Positions 54,618-64,000 of a DNA stretch of 64,000 bases are shown here, one piece after another. A model generated the notes under the pieces. It was not told the origin of the DNA. It saw nothing but the letters and a program-made list of their open reading frames with translations, and did no database searches. Both the position numbers and the translations under genes were made by a program. The DNA is taken from contig CP141139.1 of the NCBI GenBank assembly GCA_035236585.1, forward strand, positions 32,931,217 to 32,995,216, read 5' to 3'. The stretch is from Warburgia ugandensis (Eukaryota; Streptophyta; Magnoliopsida; Canellales; Canellaceae). The stretch's first letter is position 1. Each line of letters starts with the position of its first letter.

Positions 54618-55174
54618 TAGTGTCAAAGACTTGCTTAGCAAGACCAATGACGAAGGCCTGCAAGCTCTAAGGGAGGTCTGCTCAACTCATGGATGTGGCC
54701 TAAAGGACTTAGGCCTGCGTTCTTAGATCTATAGTGCAAGGCCTGATTCTAGAAGGCTTGGTTTCTGGAAGAGTCCTTGTAAATATCTAGAAAAATGAAA
54801 ACCTAAATATTTTTGTAGAGATTTCTAGAAAGAGTAGGAGAGTTCCAGAATATGATTTGGACCATTTAAATATTGACACGTGTAATAATCCTAACCATCC
54901 ATTGAGAAGGTGGAAGGAGGAGAGCAAGTATAAATAGGTGTTAGTTCTTCATTTGTAGCTTAGACAAGCTCATTGTAGATTACTCAACTGAGGAATAATA
55001 GGTTCTCTTTGAGTAAGTCTCATTTCTGAGTTCCTCTCATTGCTTTAGTGGGTGAGTGAGTGTGGTCTTAGCAAGTGAGAGTGGGAGTGGAAGGCTAACT
55101 TGTGCTTTGCAAAGGAGTTGAGCACAAGTGCCACACAGGTTTAGCAAAGGTGAAACTGCAACCATGTGACACTA
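54618..55174 (+). mobile_element. Probable short solo LTR, ~550 bp
   Basis: The block is bounded by TAGTGTCA (54618-54625) and its exact reverse complement TGACACTA (55167-55174); as an LTR it would run TGTCA...TGACA (54621-55171). It has LTR order: a TATA-like TATAAATAGG at about 54930, an AATAATA poly(A)-like word near 54995, and a short downstream part. Size and layout fit a copia-type LTR. No clear target duplication is seen. Confidence 0.45.
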
Positions 55175-55919
55175 GTTAGTTCAGCATTCATCTTAGAAAA
55201 AAGAGGATTTTGGAACACAATAGGCTATCAAAAGTAAGCCCCAAAGGAATAGTTTGGCTCACCTGACTATGAGGCCTCTATTACAGATTTGTATTTGGCT
55301 TATTATATATGCTTTTCTTTTTCTTTTTTGTGTTTTTTCAAATAAAAAATTAAAAAGCAAATAACTCACATACTCTTATTCACATAGACTCCTAAATCTA
55401 ATCCTCGACCAAAGGAAAAAGTGATTTACTAGTATATACGTTGCGTTACATGTAAGTTGGTATGTACATTGATTTGCTCTTCATAGAAGTTATAGATGGC
55501 TAAACATTTGTCGGCATATATGCTTATTTACTCTGGGTAGACTTAATGGTGCTCTCGAGAATGTTTCGATGTATATAGTATGGTAGATTCAAGTTCGCAC
55601 CAAATTTTGTTGATCCAAATTGTTTATTTTCTACACACTGTCTCAAATATGCCTTGCCTTAGAGAATCTCAAAAATTCGATCATTATAGTGTTTGCAATA
55701 GTCTTCTTTCCATTTTAATAATCATAACAAGTGAGGTTAGGCTCACTGAATGGACAAGACCTTTGGTGCAGTGCTACAATGTTGTCTTAAGCTCCATCGA
55801 AAGAAATTACAGAAGGCCCAACAATCAGCTTTAAAGACTAGTTTTCATATATTTTCTTCTTAAGGAAAAGACACACAAGGTGCAATAAATAGTCAATAAA
55901 GAGTGAAGATATATGTGTT
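55175..55919. other. Spacer; contains a segment duplicated from 54.3 kb
   Basis: About 55192-55245 (CTTAGAAAAAAGAGGATTTT, then GGCTATCAAA) resembles 54315-54370. No gene is recognised. Confidence 0.4.
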
Positions 55920-56078
55920 AATTTCAGCTGTTTCATGCAAGTGCAAGGAGCAGGTGACATTTGATTGGCTCGAAAAAAGTAGAATACAGAAAAAGTTAGA
56001 GGAAATGGCAATTAGAAACCTTTTCCCAGCCAATCAAACATCACCTGCACTTTACACTTGCAACTCTTTGTTGAAATT
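55920..56078. mobile_element. Fold-back element copy 1
   Basis: Left arm 55920-55970 (AATTTCAG..., CAGGTGACATTTGATTGGCT) pairs with right arm 56028-56078 (AGCCAATCAAACATCACCTG...GAAATT). Arms of about 50 bp with a few mismatches and a 57-bp loop; non-coding. Confidence 0.8.
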
Positions 56079-56109
56079 GCTGCTCTCCATATATATATTG
56101 GTGTGTTTT

Positions 56110-56222
56110 AATTTTAGCTATTTTATATAGGTGCAAAGATGAGGTGACATTTGATTGGAAACTTTTTCCAGGCCAATCAAATGTTACTTGCACTTTGCAC
56201 CTGCAACTACTTGCTGAAATTA
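56110..56222. mobile_element. Fold-back element copy 2
   Basis: Left arm 56110-56158 and right arm 56173-56222 pair with only a 14-bp loop. The arms are the same family as copy 1 (GGTGACATTTGATTGG / CCAATCAAATGTTACTTGCA). The two copies sit 31 bp apart in tandem. A transcript would form a long hairpin. Confidence 0.8.
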
Positions 56223-57971
56223 CCGATGCCCATATATGTATATGGATCATGGTCCTATTCGCTGAAGAATGCTCCCAGTTGGGTGAGGCATCTCTACTAA
56301 GGATCCCACTCTTACATATTATGCACCATCTTTGATTGATCAAATCCATTCTATTGATATCTTTAGCAATGGATTTTGATCTGCTTATAGATCCATTCAA
56401 CTAATTTCTTTAGTAATGGATTTTAACATGCTTATAGATCTTGCTGATGTAGTATCTGAAAGACATACAATTTCAATCATCTAGAAATGGATTGTTGGAA
56501 ACTTTGTATGGATAATGGTCCACATAGGACGACTAAAGCCACATTCTTTTTACGATGCTAGATTTATCCAATCCACATGATATTTTGTTACTAGACATTC
56601 AGAGAAATCAGACGAATGAATTTGATCAACCAATGGTGGGACTGATTATGTAAGAGGGGAATGTAACTTGCCATGAGACCATCCTACTTAAGCAATCATT
56701 CTGTTTACAGGGTTTTGTTTTGATTTTGTTCTTTTGGTCCCACAAGAGTACACGCCCAAAAGGAGTGTAAGTAGTATACTCTCTTCTTCATTTTTTCATG
56801 AATGTAGAACTTTCTTTTTAGATCTAAGCCATTCATCATGTTTAGAATATGAAAATTAGGTAACTTCTAATAAATCAATCCATTTGAATGATTCTAACCA
56901 CTTGGTTTTGGATCTTAAAAAATAAAAAAATAAATAGTCATGATTTATAACCCAAAGAATGATAGGATAAAAATATCAAATGAGATAAACTTGTTGTCTA
57001 GCCTATCTAACCTACTTCTAAAATGACAAACAGGTTAGACCTACAAAATATCTTTTTCCATGAACCAAAAAGGTGCATGTACTTGCCAATATTATTACAT
57101 AGAAAATGACTCATTATGGAATAAAATCTGAAGACTTGTACTACAGGTTGACCAGCCAAAAGGAAACTACTACCCTTATAGAAACAAACTCTCGAATTAA
57201 CAGAGATGACTTTTCCTGTACTGGAACCATGGCTTTGAAATGAATATAAAGATACAGAAATTTGGACTTTGTATCATAAGTTACCTTCTAAACAGATATG
57301 GTTAAGTTGATCTTCTCTCAGAAATGAAAACAGAAAATCATAGATGGCATTATATTTCAGCAACAATGCCATTGAGGACTGGAATTTCAACCTTTCACGC
57401 CGATCAGCAAGGTCAAACACTATTCACTCATTCCTTTACTCATTAAGTTGCATATTTTTTTAGAGGAATTAAATGGTAAACCAAAGCTTGAACCAAGTGC
57501 TCACTTCTGCATGAAGGGAACCCAATTATGTATGATAAAAAAAGTTCCTTTGATTGGTCCTACTTTGGATACCTATTAGTCCAAAAAGGATGCTGATTGA
57601 ATGACTCTAGCATCTGAAACATTCTTGCTTCTAATGACAAAGTATACAGTTAGTACTTTGATTAAAACAATGGCGTAAATTCCGCAGCCAAAAATGTACA
57701 TTTTTAAGATGCTAGAATCATCCAAGCCTGGTGAACTTTCAGATGAAACAGGTCAGATTATCCAATGGTGCAGCCTTCAAAAGAGTTTTAATTGTAGCAC
57801 TTTGTTTGAGTGCTTTGGTTTAGAATTCCTAATCCTTCTTTTCATTTCATTAACATTCTTCATCACTCTTCATCACTGCATAATGAAATGTTCTTTTGAG
57901 CAACAAAATAGGGAAGTCATCGTAGGAAATGGTCAAATCATACAATGATAGTTTAGAAATGGAAGCTAATC
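56223..57971. other. Spacer 3' of SPO11-2
   Basis: Holds the SPO11-2 3' untranslated region at its right edge, whose end I cannot place. A ~57-bp tandem duplication lies at about 56355-56445 (TTTAGYAATGGATTTT then TGCTTATAGATC). About 57480-57630 resembles 16060-16185. The open frame 57694-57948 has no recognised domain. Confidence 0.45.
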
Positions 57972-60900
57972 TCAGATGTAATCAGCTTGCACAATCTTCT
58001 TAGCAATGTACTTCCCCAAGAAGTCATATCCATGGAAGTAGAGAGCTTCAATTTCCGCCCTTTGACCATGGTTGAGCATTAGTGACAACTCTGCTATGTA
58101 CTTCTCCTGCCCAGGCAAGTGCCAGTTAAACAGAATGTCAATCAAGATAACAAGAAAGCCCTGATTTACATTTAAAATCTCCCTACAGTTGATATTTTGA
58201 GAGAGCAGGGAATGCTTGAGAGTTGTGACTCATGAGTTAAGTACATTTTCCAAGTTAAAAACCACTCAAAGGAAGGACTTGATCAAAGCATTACTGTGCC
58301 AATACATTTCACAGCAAAGGCAAATGAAAAATAAAGAAAAAAATCTTTCATAAACCTAGACACTAAATAACCTTCTTTCTTTTTCTCTTAATTATCAAGC
58401 CACCAAAGACTAGATAAACTTACTTTACAGTTTTAATAGAACCTATGAAGAAAACCCTCAATCCAACCCAGTTCTTGTTTTTTCCTTTCTATTTGCTCTC
58501 CTCTTATTCCCACCTAACAAACCCTTTCTCATCCCCACTCAACTTGAGAAAGAGACATTTCTTCTATTCCTTTATAACATATGCAAACGTGTATAATGAT
58601 GACATAGGAAGTAGATCACCATGTGGCAATGGAAGATTCAATCTCTATCAGAAGTCAGAACAAAGCATCAAATAGGGTTGCTAAATAGCAAAACAAGCAG
58701 TTAACCCTACCATCAGAAGGGCAATGATGATGTTGATAAATTGGAGCCCAATGGATGGAATTGGACTGGGAAATATTTTGCAGGCAATTCAAAAGTAGTA
58801 GTAATTTTGGAGGCATTTTTTGGAATGACATGATTTTAAAAATGTAGAACTTAGAAGTTGTAACTGTAACTACACACACATACACGCAAACATTCACACA
58901 CCATAAGAATTTCTGAACTTTGGCAAGTTGACTAAGCAGTTTTAATCAATTACCTCCAATGCCTCAGAGGCCATCATGCTCTTAGCTATTTGAAGATCCC
59001 GTGGCTTTAGAGGAATATATGAATGGTTGTTTATAAGTTCTAGATCATCTCCTCGCAATCCAAGCCACTTAATATTGCATGCTGAAAGAGTGACTGGATA
59101 ATTTAGTTTCACTCCTATAGCAGAAGGATGTTCTTTGAGAATGACACTAGTGTAGAATACCATATTCGTATGCCTCCAAACCCATTCCTATGCTTCCGAA
59201 CTTGTAAGTGCATAATATAGCAAGTCCTGCTGGATTCCTACACAGTTTACAAGGCAAAAGTTAAAAAGGATTAGCAAATATCTGATGCAATAAAATGATA
59301 GAAGGTATCTATTCCACCAGTCAACCAATCCCAAGATTGGTAGCCCCGGAAAAGTCTTGCTGATTTGATGTAGAAGAGACCTGTTACAAGCAAATCAAAG
59401 AGAAGAATGACATAAGGCATCAAGCCATCAAAACATTAGTAGCAGTTGATCATTTGACAAATTAATAATAGCTGGAAGAAAATGGCTTCAGACAACACAA
59501 AATATGCCCGAGGAATAAAGATTCAAGATGTACAGATAAGTATCCAAGAACGTCACCAGCTTGTGCATAAAAATCATTATAAAACATGTAGATGAAACAA
59601 AGGACGCATCAGCTTTTGCTTACAGGAGTAGCACAATATGTAAACATCAAGGTATTGGAGTTTTGATTTACATATACTTTCATATCTATGCAGCATCATC
59701 TATCATTTTGCATGGCCTATTTGTGTCAAATAGCTATTGACTCTGGCCATTAGCCTAGCACTGGATGCTAAGAATGTTCAGTTAGCTTTACGAATTACCT
59801 AATAAACCCAGCCAGTCAAGCTACACGCATTAGTTTGACCTGGCTAGCTGAGCAACTAAAGTGCCAAGAATGGGGCTCAAACCAGGTTCAAACAGTTCCC
59901 ACAATCTTCCATTACATCAATCTTATACACGAGAAAAATCTAAGAATAAAAAAAGATTCACTGTTCTCAGTGACACAGAGAAACCACTGAAATTGCTGGA
60001 AAGAAAGGAACTAAATTGTCTGAAATGTTTTAAAAGAGTTCTTCCATGCAGACCTTTCATTGATGGCCATTGGACCAACATGGGATATTCAGCTGGTGTA
60101 GAACTTAATTAGAAGTCTCTTCCAGGAAATGCAAGCCACATGGTCAACTGGATAGGAGGTGAATTGCTTTGCAGTGTAATGTGATATAGACAGAAAGTGT
60201 GTCTATCTGATGCATTTCCATGCAGCATTGCATTAGGCTTGCATCAGCCTACTTGATTTTGAACCAAGATGGTTATCAAAATCATCACCCAGTTCAAGTT
60301 CAGAGAGTTAATTAGGTCGCTGGTCACAGCTAATTGCATGCATTGATTGGAAAACAAACAGAGATACTACTGCTTAGAAGATACGTAGAAAGTAATATGC
60401 TACTGCTAGTATTTTTCCTTGTTATTTCAATTTTCCCTTGGGTATCATTCTCTGGCTGTGTTTCATAACTTCTTCACCATCTGCAAATTTTTTTGAATGA
60501 CAGTCTAGCTTCCTTGAGTCTAAATGTTAACAAATTGTCACGAACAACTAAATTGCCATCAGGAACTGAAAACTTCCGGCTTATGTTTTATTTTGATGGC
60601 CATTTGAACTATAAATTTTAAACGTTAAATATAGTACCGCCTATTGGAAGCAGAAAATAGTTGAAAATAGAAAGCAAGAGTTCTAGAAAACACAGAAAAG
60701 ACAAAAGTGAGCTTAAGCTCTAAGCTTCATTTTATGCACCTGGTGGCAATATCTGGGTATCCTTTGGCAGTGATCAGAATGCTTGGGACACGATTGAATA
60801 TACGATCCTCAGCCAGCCTCTGGAAAATAGCATCCTAAAATAATCAAGAAGTTAGAAATAAGGACATCATAGATATAAAATGAAAATCCAAAGACCGTAT

Positions 60901-62049
60901 ACTCAAAGAGAATCATACAAGTCAAGTACCTTCTCCACCATGATAATATACCGAGCATCTGAACATAAAACCAACTTCTTCAATGAATTCAAGTCACCAG
61001 TAACAGCGTAGCCAGCAGATCCAAGTGCAGAACAGTCCACAATCTCTTGGTTCGGTTCCTTGGTTTATGTTTAGAATTTGCATAAAACAGAAAATAAGCC
61101 ATATTTAGGGGAAACAAACATAAAAACAACGAAAAAGTATTGCACTCTGCTCTAGCATTCTCCAACCTCGAACCCTTCGAGTAAGATAAAGTTCTGATAT
61201 GTTAACTTTCATTTGTATAAACTAAGCAATGATCTGTTTAACTTACTAGCAAACAACTGCAGATTAAGCTGTTTTGTTTTATTTCCCTTTGCTAGTACCA
61301 ACACGAGTCATTGAGAAGGGAACTTTGATGAACTCCTTTGCGATATCAGAAACAAAGCGGATGAGTGGAACTATACCTGCAACAACAAGCGCCCAATAAT
61401 AGCTCCTCTGCTGGATGCCATGATTCCAAGACTCTGGCGACTACACCGGAGCAGGGCAACTACATCTGTAGCATAAGTTTGGCCAACATTTAACTTCGAA
61501 ATGAAAGAAAGTTACTTAGTACTGTCTCTGTTGAGACGCAAAAAGAAAAGAACGTTAGAAGGGCAAATTCTGAAGAAGCAAGGAGTGACCTTGCACGGCT
61601 CTGTTAACTTGAAGTTGAGAAGTGAAGTAATCTGGTGAATCACAAAGAAGCTTATAGAAGAGCTCCCTCTGGGTGACCTGTTTTTCCTGAATGAGGATCT
61701 GGAAACAGAGCTGCATGACTTTCCACACTGTATCGGAAAGAAATTCATGGAATTCAAGGAACTTATAGTTTAAGGAAATACCAGGAAAAACAACACATGA
61801 ATGAATATCAGACTTGAACAAGATACAATGGCATTTGATGCAGGTGACGAGGACGGTAGATATGAATTAGTCTTTTGGTGTCTCAAACAGCGGCCAGAAT
61901 GAAAAGAAAGGAAACTTACCTCTGATGAATGCCTTGGCATTGTTGGTTCTCAATAGAGATCTGGAACAGAAAGAATTCGAGAGGAAGATTGAGGAAATGT
62001 CGCCCAACAACCCACGGCGCACTCGGCTATTTTTGGATCTCCTACTGAT
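57972..62049 (-). CDS. SPO11-2: SPO11-2, meiotic double-strand-break protein (exons 2-10 of the gene)
   Basis: Homologue of archaeal topoisomerase VI subunit A; with SPO11-1 and MTOPVIB it makes the DNA breaks that start meiotic recombination, in the nucleus. Nine exons on the minus strand join in frame: 62049-61920, 61727-61590, 61465-61377, 61058-60930, 60834-60740, 59380-59318, 59237-59161, 59081-58954, 58106-57972 (stop TGA 57974-57972). All introns are GT-AG and phases agree at every junction, giving 327 residues. Exon 3 holds QRELFYKLL; its Tyr (codon 61656-61654) matches catalytic Tyr124 of Arabidopsis SPO11-2. [18 protein letters not shown] (Toprim Glu), LVDW/NPAG (Toprim acidic motif) and [13 protein letters not shown] follow. 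The end, [18 protein letters not shown], is SPO11-2-type rather than SPO11-1. About 56 N-terminal residues (exon 1) are not in the window. No stop or frameshift is seen. Confidence 0.93.
59381..60739 (-). other. Long SPO11-2 intron (1359 bp)
   Basis: The largest intron, between the exon ending in the KGYPDIATR block and the exon carrying the Toprim LVDW motif. No nested gene is recognised; the open frame 59861-60112 on the plus strand has no domain. The other introns are 79-318 bp except the last (58107-58953, 847 bp). Confidence 0.7.
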
Positions 62050-62436
62050 CTGTACATAGTGAACGTAAGGCAACAGGATGCTATTTTCTGTTTCCAATTT
62101 GTTTTCTTGATTGAATAACATGATAATTAATCAGCTATGGAAGGCAACAGGAATAACAGATGCGCATTCTTTTCTTCCATAGAAAATTTGGTTTTTCAAC
62201 CTTTGTTTTTTATCTCTTGATTTGAGAAGGTTCTCCATGTAAAATTTACATGTTCTCTCTGTTCAATATACTATATTTTCTCTTTCATTACTTGTGGTGC
62301 TTTACTTATATTCCACAAATTCAGTTTGTACCCACTTGTTTGTTGAAATTCCAAGTTATTCCCGTAGATAAGAAAAGTTTCGTATCTCCCAAATAATATT
62401 TACGAAGACGAAAGACATGGAGGTTAATTACCAGTT
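62050..62436 (-). other. Sequence upstream of visible SPO11-2 exon 2 (probable intron 1)
   Basis: An acceptor TATGTACAG precedes the first visible exon, and the residues upstream of it (from an in-frame ATG at 62121) do not look like SPO11-2. I therefore read this as the 3' end of intron 1 rather than a start. No other feature is seen. Confidence 0.6.
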
Positions 62437-62811
62437 TGTATGACAGCCCTAGGAACCTAATGAAGGATGGCGTGTAAGCTAAGGCTCTTGCATTCTTTTA
62501 GTTTCCTACTTAGCTATGGTTTCTTGTTTTGGGTTTTACGGAATCTTTGGTCTTTTTGTATTAGTTATAGCAACTTATGTTTACTTCGTTTAATTTTAGC
62601 AACTCATGTATATAGTAGTTGGAAGAAAGTAGATATTTATGTTTGTTGCATATAAAAGGGGCTAGTTTATCATTGAATAAAGAGAAGTTAGAAATCACTT
62701 GTTCCTTGTGGATTCAAGGTGATCGTGTTCCTGGTGAATTCAAGGCTATTCAAGGTAGAAGACAGGGATCTTCTCCTGATTTGTTCTTTTTCTTTGCTTC
62801 TGCTAAATTAT
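62437..62811 (+). repeat. LTR of the right-hand gypsy element
   Basis: Starts near TGTATGACAGCCC (62437) and ends before a degenerate primer site TTAGTATCACGAGCC (62812-62826), which differs from the tRNA-Met complement by one substitution and one inserted base. A TATA-like ATATAAAAGG at about 62650 and a GAATAAAG poly(A)-like signal at about 62675 fit an LTR. Both ends are approximate; there is no second LTR in the window to fix them. Confidence 0.5.
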
Positions 62812-62869
62812 TTAGTATCACGAGCCTTGTATTTTCCAATTCTATGACCCCTAATCGATCAGAAGAAGA

Positions 62870-63990
62870 CAATTCTGATGATGGCTGTTATGGAGATCAA
62901 ACCACGAAAACTGCAGCGGTTGAGGCTTTTCAACGTGCAAATCAACGGCCTGTGCAAGATGCAAGCAACTATCACTCTATTGGTTGACATTTCGTATGCA
63001 TTCGAGTTCGGACACTGGCAGGAATCTGATCGACGAAGAGACTCTGATGATCCTATCCGTATTAACCCACCAAGCCAACTATGCAGCTCCGCGCCTATGC
63101 GGAAGAGTCTGGCAATGAAGAACTGGACGAAATTATTATTGGAGCGGAGCTAGTGCTTGGCACAATCAAAACTGTCAAGATAGTACAGTACAAGGGCATA
63201 AAATGAAGATTGATCTACCTACTTTTAATGGCCACCTACATATTGAAGACTTTCTCCGGTGGCTTCTTGAAGTTAACAGATCCTTTGATTACATGGAAAT
63301 CGTAGAAGAGAAGAAAGTAAAGCATGTCAAGTACAGGCTTAAAGTTAGGGTGCTACAACCTGGTGGGAGCAACAAAAATTCATGTCGGAAAAGCTCCTAT
63401 TGTACTTAGCTATGCATGAAACAATTGATCCAAGAAAAACTTTTGCCCCCGAATTTTGATCAGGTTTTGTCCCAATAATACCAAAATTATAGACAAGTAA
63501 AACATACAGCACATGAATTTTTACAAAAGTTCCAGTGGCTAGGTTTATTGGAGGATGACATTTGGCCATCCAGGATTGAGTTATATTGCACCCGCTCTAA
63601 ACTGTAGCAATCTTCTGAAACTAGCAAATAAAGTAAGTATGCGATTAGCTCAGCCTAGTATGAGAAATCAAATAGTGGGAAAGATCAAGAAGTTAGAGTT
63701 GTCTCAACACATGGAGCAAAATTCAGCAGACCATCTCTTTCAGTTGCTTTGTAAGCTCTCTTACTCTTACGAAAATTTGCATAATTTAAAAGAACATGGA
63801 GAAAAAAAATAATGAAAAAATCTAATCAAGAAACTCTTTAATCATCGGCTACTGTAGACAAAGAACCAGAAAGTAAACATAGAACCAAGTTAGAGGAATA
63901 CTGGTGGTTTGGCATCTTATGTTCACTCCAAAGGAAAGTGTTGATCTTCATAGGCACAAAATTTTTACAACAAAATTTATAGTGAATCAG
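62870..63990 (+). pseudogene. Decayed gypsy gag
   Basis: The open piece 63203-63409 contains IDLPTFNGHLHIEDFL and VNRSFDYMEI followed by KVKHVKYRLK, the conserved core of plant gypsy Gag (consensus FNGxLxIEDFLDWLxEVExFFDYMxI, then VKLVAYRLKGGA). A frameshift follows near 63345; in the next frame LPPNFDQVL and QNYRQVKHTAHEFLQKF continue the Gag C-terminal half. Stops and frameshifts show it is dead. No nucleocapsid knuckle or pol is reached before the window ends. Confidence 0.75.
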
Positions 63991-64000
63991 AAAGAATGTG

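Larger units (their letters stand above)
62437..64000 (+). mobile_element. Ty3/gypsy retrotransposon, 5' part (runs off window)
   Basis: An LTR of about 370 bp is followed by a primer-like site and a decayed gag, opposite in direction to SPO11-2. The element continues past the window end. It starts about 390 bp upstream of the first visible SPO11-2 exon. Confidence 0.7.

Noticed and set aside
59838..59895. tRNA-like A and B box words in a SPO11-2 intron (possible SINE)
   Set aside because: Both boxes read on the minus strand but in the order B then A, and the A box is imperfect, so no Pol III promoter is supported.
62050..62121. In-frame ATG as the start of SPO11-2
   Set aside because: The 24 residues before the acceptor do not resemble the SPO11-2 N-terminus, while a good acceptor and phase-0 junction precede exon 2.

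Overview
The window is nuclear DNA from a flowering plant. The evidence is an intron-containing SPO11-2 gene of plant type, a degenerate endogenous pararetrovirus (Caulimoviridae), a ~20 kb CACTA DNA transposon, several Ty3/gypsy LTR elements with multi-kilobase LTRs, MITEs and AT-rich spacers. I cannot name the species or say monocot versus eudicot. No bacterial-type operon, tRNA, rRNA or CRISPR was seen.

Layout: 1-1755 is AT-rich spacer. 1756-8.9 kb is one plus-strand copy of a caulimovirid in genome order: movement protein, coat protein with CCHC knuckle, aspartic protease, reverse transcriptase, RNase H, an unrecognised downstream ORF, then an intergenic region with a tRNA-Met primer site. 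It is full of stops. 9.06-11 kb is probably a decayed Ty1/copia fragment on the minus strand. 13.38-15.48 kb looks like a solo LTR with a long GA tract.

16205-36216 is a CACTA (En/Spm) element with matched terminal inverted repeats and subterminal palindromes. It carries a decayed TNP2-type transposase gene, split by an 8.6 kb non-autonomous gypsy element, and a second decayed gene (plant transposase_24 + DUF8039-like + Ulp1/C48 peptidase-like). A LINE fragment lies downstream of that gene.

36.3-46.3 kb holds a second non-autonomous gypsy element (36318-~42490) fused to a third, unrelated LTR with its own polypurine tract (42526-46282). 46.6-51.9 kb holds three copies of a terminal-inverted-repeat MITE. 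One copy is split by a 3.88 kb solo LTR with a perfect 5-bp target duplication (ATCTT). 54.6-55.2 kb is a probable short solo LTR, and 55.9-56.2 kb holds two tandem fold-back elements.

The only host gene I can support is SPO11-2 (meiotic double-strand-break protein, TOP6A family) on the minus strand, 62049 to 57972. Nine exons join in a continuous frame, with the catalytic tyrosine and Toprim acidic residues present. Exon 1 is not in the window: a gypsy element (LTR at ~62437, decayed gag to the window end) begins ~390 bp upstream of the first visible exon. The gene therefore has either a transposon-expanded first intron or a lost 5' end.
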